From the NCBI RefSeq assembly GCF_000283155.1, contig NW_004454163.1:4239545-4303544 (forward strand): DNA of 64,000 nucleotides. Reading direction: 5' to 3'. Positions 11,047 through 22,710 of this stretch are shown in pieces. Source of the DNA: Ceratotherium simum simum (Eukaryota > Chordata > Mammalia > Perissodactyla > Rhinocerotidae). The stretch's first letter is position 1; each line of letters opens with the position of its first letter. The notes under the pieces are model-generated. The model saw only the letters and a program-made list of their open reading frames with translations, was not told the origin of the DNA and did not search any database. A program made the position numbers and the translations under genes.

Positions 11047-13227
11047 CACAAGATTTAAGAGATTACCATAAGGAAAACTCATCAATCCCCGTGTTTAAAA
11101 ACCAACAAACAAACGAAACAACAATAGACATCCATTTATGTTCTTTGTTTTAAACAGAGTCGTAGACACTTTGCTTGCCCAAAGGCTAAAGCGCTGAATA
11201 CACCCGTTTAAGCAGTCCAAGGCTGACACTACACTAACAAGAGGACTTTCTGAAAAAGCGCATCAAGACATGGCAATTGAGCCCGGCAGCCCCAGGAAGA
11301 AGCACTTTACTGTGGCTGGGTTTTTCTGGTACAGTGATCAGCAGTGAAATGATTAACAGTGTTGGCATTTAAGTGATCATAATTAGGTTTCAAAGTTAAC
11401 AGCCCATTGAGATAAATAGTGGAAGTTCACACCTCTCTCAGTGCTATTGTTTATCAGACTGTCAAGTTGCAGATCCAGGAAGACAACATTAATGTAGCTT
11501 TGGACACTAATTACCCAAAGCCAAGTTACATCCACCTGGGAGGGTCCTTTGGGTATTTGTTCTACTAAAATGTCAGGGACTATGCAGTGCTGGGGTTCTG
11601 CATTGCCTAACAGCATACAACATCGCAGTGATGTTTTCTATGCAGTGATGATGCATAGAAGGCGAATGACATGGGAATATGTTGTAATGTTCGGGAGGAA
11701 TCTCCCAGTTCAATAGTAGATTTGCCTCAGTTTCTCCTCTCAAATGGCAAACTGCTCACTTGGACAAAATGGTTTCTGAGAGGAATAAGAAATTTAATGA
11801 TTTAAACAAAATAACAAAAAACCCTCTGCTCATAAGAATTAGATTTCATAACCCGTGTTATTGTCCTAAAGGAGTTATATGCGCATTCCGTCAATAGAAG
11901 AACATTGAGAACATAATTAAATTAATTTCATAGAATTCTGGATTATTTGTTCACAATTAAGTTTATATGCATGGTTGCATGCTGCATCACGCTCAATAAG
12001 GGTGGAGATTGTAATTTCAGTTTGCAAAGTATTGATTTTCTTTTACAAAACACATTTAATAATTAAAGGCAGCAAAAATGGGGAAAAAGAACCCACAAGC
12101 TTTAAAAAAGAAAATGTTACAGCATTATAGTAGTGGTTGTGTCTTCATGACTTAAAGTTTCTTAAAAGAACAAAGTCATTGATCATTCATTATCATCATC
12201 ATCATGAAATAATTACTGAATATCATTAAAAAATTACACCATCAAACAAACTTAAGGAACAGTGAACTTTAGTACTTCGCATTTCTTACTATGTCACCTT
12301 GAACAGGGTTTTTCTTTGTTTTGCTTTTTTTTTTCATCCCACTACCTGATGGGTTAGAAAATGGCTCCTGGCATTTTCTTTACATCTGAGGGCCACCACG
12401 GGGCTTAACAATGACCGAAGAGATGAAAAGGCAGGAGAAAAGGAAAAAAGAGGGAAAGAGAGGTATAAAAGGAGAGTGGAAAAGAAGAGCAGGAGCTAGA
12501 ATGTAGGGGAAAGGATTACAAGCAGATAAACTGGATCACAGGGAGGTGTCATCAGTTACCTCAGGTGCTGAGACCATCATTTTTTTACATCTCGGTTAGA
12601 AACAGGTGTCTAGCTTCTGCTTCTGTGAAGGAGTTCTGTCTTGGGAAGCTTTTCATGAGAAGAATTACACCAGAAAGAAATGGCTCTACTCTTTCTGAAA
12701 TAGGAGGTGTTTTTATTTCTTACTGTTGAGTTTTCCAACTGGTATACCATGAGGTTCTGAAGCCAATCCATTGAGGCTGTTTACACAGACATCTGAACCA
12801 TGTCTAGGGCAGACACAGTCGGTGGAGTCTGCCAGCTAGTGATTGCGGAAGAATTGTGCTTTATTGTTATGTAAATAGGAGTAGACTATGAACTCCCTGA
12901 GGCCAGGTGTTGTGCCTAATTAATTTTAATGTCCTCAATCTAAGCTCAATGCCTGGTACATAGACTTTTTTTTTAAGTCCACACGTAAATGCAGAATTTA
13001 TGACAGACACTAAAATACATTAATCCTCATCTTTTGTTAGGAGATATTAAAAGTCACTGGGTAATTATTATACTCATGATTTTCATATCACATGTGAAAA
13101 ATAATTTATATTTTTCAAAATGCTTCCGTAGTACTTGTGGACCCTATTGAATGCTATTGAACTTGCAATTTGATTGCATGTCAGTGTCAAGGACAGGAAG
13201 AAGATATACCCATAACATAAACCATGA
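11047..13227. other. No gene; mostly unrecognised sequence
   Basis: Unique-looking DNA. The part at about 12840-12965 ('gaactccctgaggccaggt', 'ctcaatgcctggtacatag') resembles the 3' end of an L2 element in the sense direction. A purine-rich tract lies at about 12420-12500. No exon seen. Confidence 0.45.
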
Positions 13228-13464
13228 TGTGATGGTCAATTTTCTGTGTCAACTTCACTATGGTGCAGCCAGTCATTCAACCCAACACTAATCTGGAGTT
13301 GCTGTGAAGGTATTTTGTAACGTGACTAAAATGTATAGTCAGTTACTTCAAGTAAGGGACGATTCTTTTATATAATCTGAGTAAGCCTGATCCAATTAGG
13401 CTTTAAGAGCAGAACAGGCTTCCCTGAGGAAGGAGCAATTCCCGCTCTGGATAGCAACTTCATC

Positions 13465-13790
13465 CCTTTTTTTTTTTTTTTAATTTTTTGTTTATTGCAG
13501 TAACACTGGTTTATAACATTGTAAAAATTTCTCCAAAGAAGATATACAGATGGCCAACAGACACATGAAAAGATGTTCAAAATCATTAACTATCAGGGAA
13601 ATGCAAATCAAAACTGCAATGAGATATCACCTGACCCCCGTCAGAATGGCTATATTTAACAAGACAGGAAACAACATGTGTTGGAGAGGATGTGGAGAGA
13701 AGGGAACTCTCATACACTGCTGGTGGGAGTGCAAACTGGTGCAGCCACTATGGAAAACAGTATGGAGATTCCTCAAAAAATCAAGGATAG
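13465..13790 (-). mobile_element. Short twin-primed L1 insertion
   Basis: A T run (from 13467) leads into 'gcagtaacactggtttata', the L1 3' UTR on the minus strand. From about 13530 the sequence switches to plus-strand L1 ORF2 C-terminal text (MANRHMKRC... and a CWWEC motif). The duplication AGCAACTTCATC is perfect on both sides (13453-13464 and 13791-13802). An inverted 5' part next to a correctly oriented poly(A) end is the known signature of twin priming. The ORF2 piece is a non-functional fragment. Confidence 0.9.
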
Positions 13791-13924
13791 AGCAACTTCA
13801 TCTCTTGCCTGCGGGTTCCAGCCTCCCTGTCCTGATGGCCTGCCCCACAGATTCCCAGTTTGCCTAGTCAGCCTCCCTAAGTGTATGAGCCAATTCCTTT
13901 CAATAAATCTCTCTCTTTTTTAAA

Positions 13925-14950
13925 AAAAACCACCTTTATTGAGATATAATTCACATACCATTTAATCAACTCATTTAAAGTATACAGGTCAGGGCCGGCC
14001 CCATGGCTTAGCGGTTAAGTGCTCGCACTCTGCTACTGACGGCCCGGGTTCGGATCCCGGGCGCACACCGACGCACCGCTTCTCCGGCCATGCTGAGGCC
14101 ACGTCCCACATACAGGAACTAGAAGGATGTGCAACTATAACATACAGCTATCTACTGGGGCTTTGGGGGAAAAAAAAAGGAGGAGGATTGGCAACAGATG
14201 TTAGCTCAGAGCCGGTCTTCCTCAGCAAAAAGAGGAGGATTAGCATGGATGTTAGCTCAGGGCTGATCTTCCTCACAAATAAATAAATAAATAAATAAAT
14301 AAATAAAACTGTAAAAAAAAAATAAAGTATGCAGGTCAATGATTTTTGATTATTATATTATTAATTTTTTAAATTGTTGTAAATACATACAACATAAAAT
14401 TTGCTGTTTTACCAATTTTTAAGTTTACAATTCAGTAGCATTAATTACATTCACAATGCTGTGCAGTCACCATCACTATTTCCAAAACTTTTTCATCGCC
14501 CCAAACAGAAACTCTAATCATTAAACAATAGCTCCCCATTCCCCGTTTTCCTTATACCCTGGTAATCTCTAATCTACTTTCTGTCTCTATGAATTTGCCT
14601 ATTTTAGATATTTCATATAGTGGAATCATACAATATTTGTCCTTTTGTGTCTGGTTTATTTCACTTAGCATAAATTTTCAACGTTCATCCATGTTGTGGC
14701 ATATATCAGTACTTTATTCCTTTTTATGGATGAATAATATTCCATTGTATGTATATAACCACATTTTGTTTATCTGTTCAGCAGTTGATGGACACTTGGG
14801 TTGTTTCCATCTTTTGGCTATTGTGAAAAATGCTGCAATGAACATTGACATACAAATATCTGTTTGAGTCCCTGCTTTCAATTCCTTTGGGTGTATACCT
14901 AGGAATGGAATTGCTGGGTCATAAGATAATTCTATGTAGTAAATCTTTTA
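13925..14950 (-). mobile_element. L1M-type LINE 3' region, antisense
   Basis: Starts 'ctttattgagatataattc' and continues 'cattcacaatgctgtgcag', 'ggaatcatacaatatttg', 'atattccattgtatgtat' and 'ggaattgctgggtcataag'. That is the familiar antisense L1M 3' end. An ERE (13992-14323) interrupts it. Sits inside the older LTR. Confidence 0.8.
13992..14323 (+). repeat. ERE SINE, long form with both tail types
   Basis: Head GGGCCGGCCCCATGG, A-box TAGCGGTTAAGTG, B box GGTTCGGATCCCGGG. The 'cacatacaggaactagaagg' module is followed by two 'gttagctcag' modules and an (AAAT)n tail. Flanks AAAGTATACAGGTCA (13977-13991) and AAAGTATGCAGGTCA (14324-14338) form a 15-bp duplication with one mismatch. Confidence 0.95.
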
Positions 14951-15007
14951 ATATATATATATATCTTTTACTAGTTCTGCTTCTCTGGTTGAATCCTGGC
15001 TAATGAA

Positions 15008-15374
15008 AAGACATGGGATGGAGGAAGGGAGAGAGAGAGAGATCATGAAACATTTGCAGAACTGAAAGTAATCCTTGGTGCATGTTTGCTATGTTTGCTC
15101 CAGTTAATTTATTTCTTATTTGTGTCTGATCTGATGTTTATGATATCCAGTGGGTTTCAAAACTACTTTTGAGAAGTTTTATTTGGCTTTTTTCAAATTC
15201 ACCTGTTCTTTTTAAAACATATTTTCCTATCATATCATTATGATATTTCCTCCACTCTGCATAAAGGCAGCGGTATGAAAAAGAGAGAAGATAGTTATGA
15301 AAAGAAAGAAGGTAGTATTGGCAGGACTTGGTAACTGACTAAACATGGGAAGTAAAGAAGAAAGAAGAACATAA
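15008..15374. other. No gene; unrecognised sequence
   Basis: AT-rich DNA with a short (GA)n run at about 15030-15044. No feature seen. Confidence 0.5.
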
Positions 15375-16085
15375 GATGAAACTATTAACAACAAACATTT
15401 ACTGAGCACTTAGGATGTGTTGGGCATTGTGCTAAACATGTTACATGCATGAACTCATTCATCCTCTGTGCAGTAAAGGATTTGGTTCTTTACGGCTTCT
15501 GCAGGTAACCTCTAGGCCTGATGAGAATCTTTGTTTACTGGGAGGCTTTGGACCATGCTAGATAGTCTATGGTAAGAATGTGATTTACAGTGAGGGCTTT
15601 GAACCATGCAGTATCAGCTTTACCTCTAGAGGGACTGGAGAGTAAAGTCAGCCATGCGGGTGGTCAGCCATGTGTATGTGACCAAACCCCTTAAACACTC
15701 TGGACACCAAGGCTCAAGTGAGCTTCCCTAGCTGGCAATACTCCATCTGTGTTGCCACACGTTATTGCTGAGAGAGGTAAGTTCTCTACGCATGGCTCTA
15801 CTGGGAGAGGACAACCGGAAGCTCCATGCCTGGCCTTGCCTGGACTCTGTCCTGTGTGCCTTTTCCTTTTGTCGGTTTTAGTCTGTATCTTCCACTGTAA
15901 TAAACTGTAATTGTGAGTATAACAGCTTTTCTGAGTTCTGTGAGTTCTTCTAGCCAACAATTGAACCTGAGGGTGGTCTTGGGGGCCTCTTGAATTGCGT
16001 CCTCACAAAAGTCTCTTCAGGTGGATATTTATTATTTTCATTTTTATGGATGAAGCTCAAAGAAATTAAGTAAGATATGATGAAA
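15375..16085 (-). repeat. MIR-like element split by an LTR
   Basis: 'tactgagcacttaggatgtg' and 'ttgtgctaaacatgttac' on the left and 'tttttatggatgaagctca' on the right are adjacent parts of antisense MIR. About 530 bp of LTR-like sequence separates them. Confidence 0.45.
15475..16010 (+). mobile_element. LTR-like element inside the MIR fragment
   Basis: AATAAACTGTAATTGTGAGT followed by 'ctgagttctgtgagttcttc' and 'gaacctgagggtggtcttg' is a poly(A)/R-U5 arrangement I know from mammalian LTRs, but I cannot name the family. Ends are approximate and no clean duplication was found. Confidence 0.5.
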
Positions 16086-16239
16086 CTTGAATGTAAATGA
16101 AGACCACTGTGATTCCTGTTGCTGTAATCCTAAACGTCCTAAATTAATGCATCCTATGCTTCTGGATTGGGTGACTGGGTACAATTCACCAAAAATGGGA
16201 ATTGAGAAGGAATAGATTTTGTGGGAAGATGCTGAGTTT

Positions 16240-16735
16240 GTTTTTGTGGCAGTTGGATATACGAGTCTAGAGCTCAGAAACCAGGTCTGGCCTGGAGATA
16301 GAGATTTAGAAGTGATAGGTGGGGGTTGACATCATGGGAGTGAATGTCATCATCAAGGTTGAGTATGCAGGGAGAAAAGAGATGGACTGAAAATAGAATC
16401 CAAGATCACCCACATGGAAAGATGAGATAAAGAAAAGGAGCGAGCAAAGGATACTTGAAAATAGTCAGCAAGAAAGGAGGAAAACCAGAGAATCATGCCA
16501 AGAATACCAGGGGAGAAGAATGTTTTTAAGAAGGAAGGCAGGGCCAATGGTGTCAAAGTTAAAAATGTGCTACATAAGATAAAAACTAATAGTGCGCATT
16601 GGATTTGGAAACTAAGAGGCTTTGGCAAGTGCAGTTTCAAATTAGCAATGGGGACAGAAGCAAGGCTGCAGTGATTGAAGTAGGAAGGGAGAGGTGAATG
16701 TGGCAATGGGGAGGGAGACAGCTCTTTCTTTGTCA
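16240..16735 (-). repeat. L2 LINE fragment, antisense
   Basis: 'gcagttggatatacgagtct' and 'ggtctggcctggagataga' are highly typical antisense L2 text, continued by 'gccaatggtgtcaaa'. The 131-codon minus-strand open frame here is an accident of this element. Confidence 0.7.
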
Positions 16736-17039
16736 TCCACACTGTCATTTGTCATTCACTTGATTCCTTGGATTGCTATTTTTACTGCCTTGCTGTGCTA
16801 CTTTTCATCTCCTATGGGATTGTGATCTTCTTCAGGGCCCAGCCTGGCTCTGATCCCTGGGTGTCCCACTCAGTTCTGAGTATAGTGCAGGTGCAAGTTA
16901 GTATTTAATGAGTTAGGTATGCTGAAGTGGGGGATCATAGAGGGGGTGGGCAACTGTGCAAACGGGATCATTCCTAGTGGGGTTCAGAGCACACCAGAGT
17001 CTGCAGGGGCTCATGGGATGCAGTCGGGTTTGGGAATTA

Positions 17040-17645
17040 AGAGAAGCTCTGGGTCAGACAGACCTAGTCTTGAATCTTGGCTCTGGTACTTTCTGTGTAA
17101 CTTTGAGCAACTATTCTAAGTCTCCCCTTTCTGATCTGTAAAAAAGGTGTATTAGTTGGCTAGGGCTGCCATAACAAAATACTACAGACTGAGTGGCTAA
17201 ACAACAGAAATTTATTTTCTCATAGTTCTGTAGGCTAGAAGGCCAAGATCAAGGTGCTGGCTGGGCCGGTTTCTTCGGAGGCCTCTCTCTCCTTTGCTTG
17301 CAGATGGCCGCTCTTGAAGTGTCCTCACACTGTCATCCCTCTGTGTTGCCTGGGTTCTAATCACCTCTTCTTATAACACCAGAAATATTGGATTAGGGCG
17401 CACCCTAATGACCCTATTTTAACTTAATTACCTCTTTAAAGGCCCTATATCTAAATATAGTCACATTCTGAGACACTAGGTGTTAGGGCTTCGATATCTA
17501 AATTTTGGGGAGGGACTCAATTCAGCTCATAACAAAGAAGATAATATTAAAACCCATTGCATACGATTTTGAGAAGGAGAATTGAGAAAATATATGGAAC
17601 ATATTTAGTACAGTACCTGAGACCTAGTAACTACTAAATAACCTA
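17040..17645 (+). repeat. MIR SINE split by a MaLR LTR
   Basis: The left part (17040-17147) has 'ctagtcttgaatcttggctc', 'gtgtaactttgagcaact' and 'tgatctgtaaaaa'. The right part (17535-17645) continues 'gataatattaaaaccc' and 'agtacctgagacctagtaa'. Both are in MIR sense order, so the LTR between them inserted into the MIR. Confidence 0.65.
17148..17534 (-). mobile_element. MLT1-type MaLR LTR, minus orientation
   Basis: Starts TGTATTAGTTGGCTAGGGCT and ends 'ctcaattcagctcataaca'. Internal 'aacagaaatttattttctc' and 'ggccaagatcaaggtgctgg' are the MLT1 LTR read in reverse, including the AATAAATTTCTG poly(A) region on the minus strand. The flanking 5-mers do not match perfectly. Confidence 0.8.
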
Positions 17646-17719
17646 ATGAGAACAAATCTTGCAGACCTATAAAGGAAGTGCTTGCCTAGTTCTAAGAGGA
17701 AGGAGAGAGGAAAACCCAA

Positions 17720-17955
17720 GGTTCACTTGCTGAGTCAGTTCTTCTGGAACCATTCCCTGATCAACCCCCTTGCCTGCAGGTGGGTCTCTTCTTTGCTCTG
17801 GTCCTGTCTAATGATTTCCACTATGTCACTCTTCTTGTGATTGTCTTCCCCCTTGACGGTGGTCAACATCAGAGATCATGTCTACCTTCTCTGCAGCATC
17901 AGCATAGAAGCAAGACAAACTGAACACACACATTTATTAAATGAATGAATGACTG
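17720..17955 (+). repeat. L2-like 3' end
   Basis: 'agagatcatgtctaccttc' followed by 'catttattaaatgaatgaat' is the typical L2 3' end in the sense direction. Diverged. Confidence 0.4.
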
Positions 17956-18870
17956 TCAACATTTTTCTGAGATAACTCAGTGACTCATTTTCTTCCACAT
18001 TTTTACAGCAAAGGTGTACATAAAATAAATGAAGATTTAAGAAGTCTAAAAACATTGCTTTGATTCATGAGTAATTCGAATCTGCTTTTACTCACTGAAG
18101 TTGCTGTTTAAGTTTCCCCCTTTGAGTAAAGGGAAACCTGCTAAGTTTGCCTGGCACGCGATCCACACGCTGTTCTGCTTTCTCCATATTTAGCTAGCTT
18201 TTTCTTTCTTTCTCCCCACTGCCCTAGAACAAATGCTGAATTTTAATTTTGTAATTTTATATCTAAATTTTAGCTATAAATTTTAGCTCGTACACGGTTG
18301 TGAATATATAGACACTCTCCTCCCAAAAAAGAGAAACATCAAAACTCAAAACAAGTTTTATGTAAATTTGCCTTCTTAATGTTTTGCACCAGAGTTAAAT
18401 GAAGCTAATAAGAATGGTTGCAATTCAGTTAATGTTTTCCTCACGACACAGAATTTTAATTTAGAATTGTATTTCTGAAAAGGTGGTACAATTTAGGAGG
18501 CTGACAATTTAGGAGGCCACTTAAAATGATGCCCTCTCTATTAAGTGTAGTAGGAGAGCTTCTTGGGGTATTAACTAAGCTGGAAGTTCGCCAAGGTCAG
18601 GGAGCAAAAAATGTCCTTGACACTGAAAAGTTCTGTTTGGAAATGTGAGAAGTATTTAGAGCCCCAGTTTTTGTTTTTAACGCTGTTAACCGGCAACAGA
18701 ATGCTAATTAGTCAGATTAACTAAGTGGCTGAGTCATGCTGTAACCCTTTTCAAAAAGGAAGCGCCCATTTTGAGATGCTAAATCAGGCCATAAAGGCAG
18801 CCAACCATACCATTCTTAAAAGATAAGAGAGTACCAATGAGGCTGTTAACGTAGCAAGTGAATTAAGTTC
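17956..18870. other. No gene; unrecognised sequence
   Basis: No repeats recognised over about 0.9 kb, so this could be single-copy DNA. No exon signature seen. Confidence 0.45.
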
Positions 18871-18970
18871 TGTGTGTGTGTGTTGTGTGTGTGTTTCTAT
18901 ATCTATATTAATATATATACCTACATATCCATATATATTTATTTATATCTATATCTATATCTATCTAGCT
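18871..18970. repeat. Compound (TG)n and (TATATC)n microsatellite
   Basis: A TG run interrupted once is followed by about 70 bp of TATA, ATCTAT and TATATC repeats. Confidence 0.85.
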
Positions 18971-19177
18971 ATGTATATGGAGAGGTCAGGTTTCATATCT
19001 AGGTCCTACTTAATAAGCACTTAAATAAATCCTGCAATAAACTTAGGTTTCCAAGATATTTGATCAAATCAATTTGTTCTTTAAGGGAAATTAGTTCACA
19101 ATTTTTATTTGAAATAAAAATTCTAAAACTTAAGAATTAAACAATTCTCCTGAAAATGGTGGTTTTTGGATTATCAA

Positions 19178-19670
19178 TAGGTAACCAGACGGAAGGGTCC
19201 GATCGCCCAGGTTCTTGGTCAGCCTAAGAGAGGAATTCAGACACCGACACAAGGGCAACAGCAAGCAGGCAAAGGTTTCTTAGAGGAAAGTTCAGATACA
19301 CTCCAAGTGAGGAGCGGGCAGTGCCAGAGAACACATCTGCCCCGTGTCTTGGGTTAGTTTTATTTTTATTTGGGTTGTTTAGAAGGGAATTAGCATTATC
19401 TGGTTATCCAGCAATAATGGTTTTTCCTCCACCCACACGTCGGGAGGGGGAGTTCTTGACCTTCTAGAGGAATCTCCAGAACTGTCATGGCTGTCATCTC
19501 CCGCGGAATGGGGGCTAATGCATATGGAATTTGTATGTAAATTAAAGAAAGGTCAATGTCCTCTAGAGGTGTAGAGCAGAAGGCTTTGTATGTGCTGTTT
19601 GTGCACCCGTTATTTTTATCGTCACAGTTGATGGCCTCAGACTCCATTGGTGGCGCCAGACGGGTCTCAG
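19178..19670 (-). mobile_element. Probable solo ERV LTR, minus orientation
   Basis: Read on the minus strand, AATAAAAATAAAAC (about 19354-19370) is followed by a stretch ending 'gaccaagaacctgggcgat', 'cggacccttccgtctgg', which resembles a retroviral R-U5. The element is not bounded by a clear duplication and no internal genes are next to it. Ends are estimated. Confidence 0.5.
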
Positions 19671-20295
19671 TTCCGCTTTATCTGAATGTTGTAGGATGCC
19701 AGCAAGGTGCTTCACTGATGCAGCAAGGTCTCCAACTGTGATCCCCTGCTCATGTCTACCTACCTACCTATCTCAAGTAGAGGGGCCAGAACGGGAGGCA
19801 GGTTGTGAGGCAGGGCTGGGTCTAGGATATGGGAATTTCAGGGTTTGGTCATACTTTATTGGGAAGGATGTCTTAGCAAGGGTGTCTTAGGCTTTCTTCA
19901 GGAGAATATAATTTCCAAATTACTTATTTGCTTATTTCACAGCCTTTTTTCCCTCTTTTTCTCAGTTGTTTTAGTGGTTACCCAAACAAAGGTTTTTAGA
20001 CAGAATTCCTTCCAGAGGTATGGGGAACAGCCCCTGAAGTGGTGTTTGTTCTCCACAATTAAGACTATGTTTCAGTTTCTCCTACTCCCAGCACAGTAGG
20101 ATTGCTAATAGGATCACCAATACAGAGTTACTGATGCCTACTGACTTGGAAAAATAAAAATACACAGGAGAACTTGTAGAAGTGTAGCTATGACAGGAAA
20201 ACTAGATCATCAGGTGTTCTCAATTCTCCCAGTACACTGACAAGTGATATTAAGAGACAAATGGCTTTTGTGTAGGATGATCTAGACTAAGGGTT
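19671..20295. other. No gene; unrecognised sequence
   Basis: Contains a short (CTAC)n stretch at about 19757-19770. Nothing else identified. Confidence 0.45.
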
Positions 20296-20701
20296 GTGAA
20301 AATTAATAAAGAGAAACCTCATTTAAAATGAAGTCAGGAGGCCAGAAAGGGGAGCACTCACACAGTCCTCAGGTCAATTACAGAAAAGCTTGTCAATTAC
20401 AGATCCCAATAGGAAGAGACCACATTGCATCCCCAACAAGAAATAGACCACCTCAGTAACTCAGCCAATGAGAAACTGCCACCACCCTCAACTCTCACTT
20501 TCCAATAATGGACTTTTTTTCAAGACAACTCCTCCCAACTTCCTCCTTTTTCTCTACAGAATAATGTTCCTCTTCTTTGCTTGCTGGAGTTGCCTATGGC
20601 TTTTGCTACAGCTTATTTGTCCTGAATGTGAATTCCTCTGCTATTCCCAAATAAACACATTTTGCTGGTAAAATGTGCTGCTTTGTTTTTTTAGGTTAAC
20701 A
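20296..20701 (+). mobile_element. Probable LTR, plus orientation
   Basis: The segment from TGTGAAAATTAATAAAGAG to GGTTAACA contains 'catttaaaatgaagtcagg', a pyrimidine-rich U3-like part and AATAAACACATTTTGCTGG as poly(A)/R. It looks like a class I LTR. No matching target duplication is visible. Confidence 0.55.
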
Positions 20702-22529
20702 GGCTATGATTAAGAAATGCTTTTATTTCTTTCTCCCTCCATATCTTTAACACCCTCTTGCAAAAGAAAATACTTTCATTTTATCAAAAGCAAATAAGAG
20801 AAGCAAAAATCATGGAGCTAATTTTGGTGAGAGTAAGATGGTGGTGTGCGCTGTGGGAAAGTGTCTTAATGAAGGTGAATGCACGAGGCAGCCTGTGGTT
20901 GGTGTCATTACACTGACCTCCTGATACGACTTGGTGTGGCCCAGAGCATCTTCAGGTTTCCTCTGGCAGAAGGAAAAAGGATGCCTGGAGAGAAGATGTG
21001 CACACACCTGCACTGATGCCACTGGGGATGGAAACAAAATGAAACAATTTTGGCTTACTCTACTATTTACTTTCTTGCACCGTGTAAAGCCATTTGCATT
21101 CTATTTAGAGTTAACTAGGGTTTACAGTCAACATTATTTTGAGTAAGGGAATGAGATACTTAGGTTTTAGAGAGATCATTCTAGCAGCCAGCAAAGCAAA
21201 AAGACTGAAGTAGGAAGCACCGAGGGAGAGAGACTAGTGGGGAGGGGATTGATGTCACACCTTAGAACAGCAGGGTGCCTGCTGTTATTCAAAGGGTGAT
21301 GGCCAGCCCAGCAGCACAGACATCATGGGGAGCTTGTGGGAAATGCAAATCCATAGGCCTTGCCCTGACTAGGGTGTCCAGATCTCTGGAGATGGGGTCC
21401 AGGAAACTTTTCACATGCTCTCCAGTAGATTCTTACACACATTCAAGTCTGAGGATGCCACTGTATAGGATACCCCATGGCGAACTGCCACCTTCTTCTT
21501 TGGTCCCCTGCATGTGAACCTATATGCATCCTTGTGCTCCTGCTTCGGAGACGTGTACTCTTCAGGGTTAACTTTCCATCCTAATGCACTGAGGGAGTGC
21601 TTTTCAGTGATCAGGGTTCCACTTGGAAAACCACAACTTCCAGGGAATAAATCAGGCCACCTGGGAATAGTTTAGTCTCTTTACTTGAGAAGAGTGTTTC
21701 ATCAGCTTCGATTCATCAGAGGATCTGGCCTGCATAGTAATAATAATCATTTTGATGACAACTGGCATTTGTTTAAGGGGGAATGGATGATGGCAGGGTA
21801 TGGAGGTCTTAAGTGTTGAGCAGCCATAAATCCTCTCTCTCTGTCATTGTGGGCTAGGATAATACTAATCATTCTCTTCCTTCCTTCCTCTCTGAGCTCT
21901 GCCTAGGCAGAAAAAAAGCAAGCAGCAGCCTAGCGGGGCGATTTCAGGGAAACCACAAAGACCTCCAGGAAGGCCTAAAATCCTTCCTGTCTGCCAATGT
22001 TCCCCAAGTACTGGTCACTCTGAAATTCTATTACTTTCTCTTATTACTTCAACTTTAGTTACTTAAAATATGAATTTCCTCTGAGTGGGTTGTAATTTGA
22101 GTACTCTTTAGTGAATTTAAAGAGAATCCCAAATATGTATATCTTTAATTTAAAATGTACATATACTATAGTGTCAACATTATACTAATGGAAAAATAAC
22201 AATGAAAATATAAATGTATATAAATTATACAATTTCCCCAATCCCCAGTGTATTGGAGGGCAAATCCCACTTCATAGATTCTTGCTCTAAAACTGAAGGT
22301 CTTAATCTGGGAATCATGGATGGGATCCAAATGGTCAGTCAACCCTCTGAAATTGCATGCAAAATTGATAAGCATTTTTCTGGAGAGAAGGTGTACCTAT
22401 AGGTTTCGTAGAGGGGTTTTTAACTCAAAAGGTATTATATAACCACAGATAGGGAATGAAGGATCTACAAATAGGATTTTGCATGGGATTGGGGAAGAAG
22501 ACATGAATGAAAGAAACGAAGTTATTTAA
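20702..22529. other. No gene; one possible MER5 remnant
   Basis: At about 21255-21460, 'cttgtgggaaatgcaaatcc' and 'aggatgccactg' suggest a very diverged antisense MER5-type element. The rest is unrecognised. Confidence 0.4.
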
Positions 22530-22710
22530 TGAGCAGCTATTGTAAGTTAGATACTGTCTCTGAGGCTCTGACTTATCTCTCATTTGATTTTCATTGTGCT
22601 GAAGTAGGCATTGCTATCTCTATTTTACAAACAGGCAAACTTCGACTCAGGGAAATTAGATGATTTCCTCAGGTTTACCCAACAAGAGTGGGATGGATCT
22701 GGGATTCAAG
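22530..22710 (-). repeat. MIR-like fragment
   Basis: 'gagcagctattgtaagttag', 'ctatctctattttacaaac' and 'ttagatgatttcctcagg' are in antisense MIR order. Confidence 0.5.

Larger units (their letters stand above)
13228..15007 (+). mobile_element. Old ERVL-type (MLT2-like) LTR, broken by three insertions
   Basis: The LTR opens TGTGATGGTCAATTTTCTG and carries 'gttgctgtgaaggtatttt' and 'gagccaattcctttcaataa'. It resumes after a 1-kb gap with 'ctagttctgcttctctgg' and 'aatcctggctaatg', the usual end of this LTR type. Segments: 13228-13464, 13791-13922 and about 14950-15007. A short L1 fills the first gap; an older antisense L1 holding an ERE fills the second. Family name is from recognition by eye. 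Confidence 0.7.

Noticed and set aside
13992..14060. tRNA gene suggested by A-box and B-box motifs
   Set aside because: These are the internal promoter remnants of ERE SINEs; no cloverleaf acceptor stem closes.
14276..14310. (AAAT)n run as an independent microsatellite
   Set aside because: It is the A-rich tail of the ERE, inside its target duplication.
16353..16748. 131-codon open frame on the minus strand
   Set aside because: It lies in an antisense L2 fragment, has low-complexity hydrophobic/proline composition, and no domain or splice context.
19640..19665. TGGCGCC next to the LTR at 19178-19670, as a tRNA-Lys primer-binding site
   Set aside because: It is on the wrong side and strand for the LTR orientation, and the match stops after seven bases.
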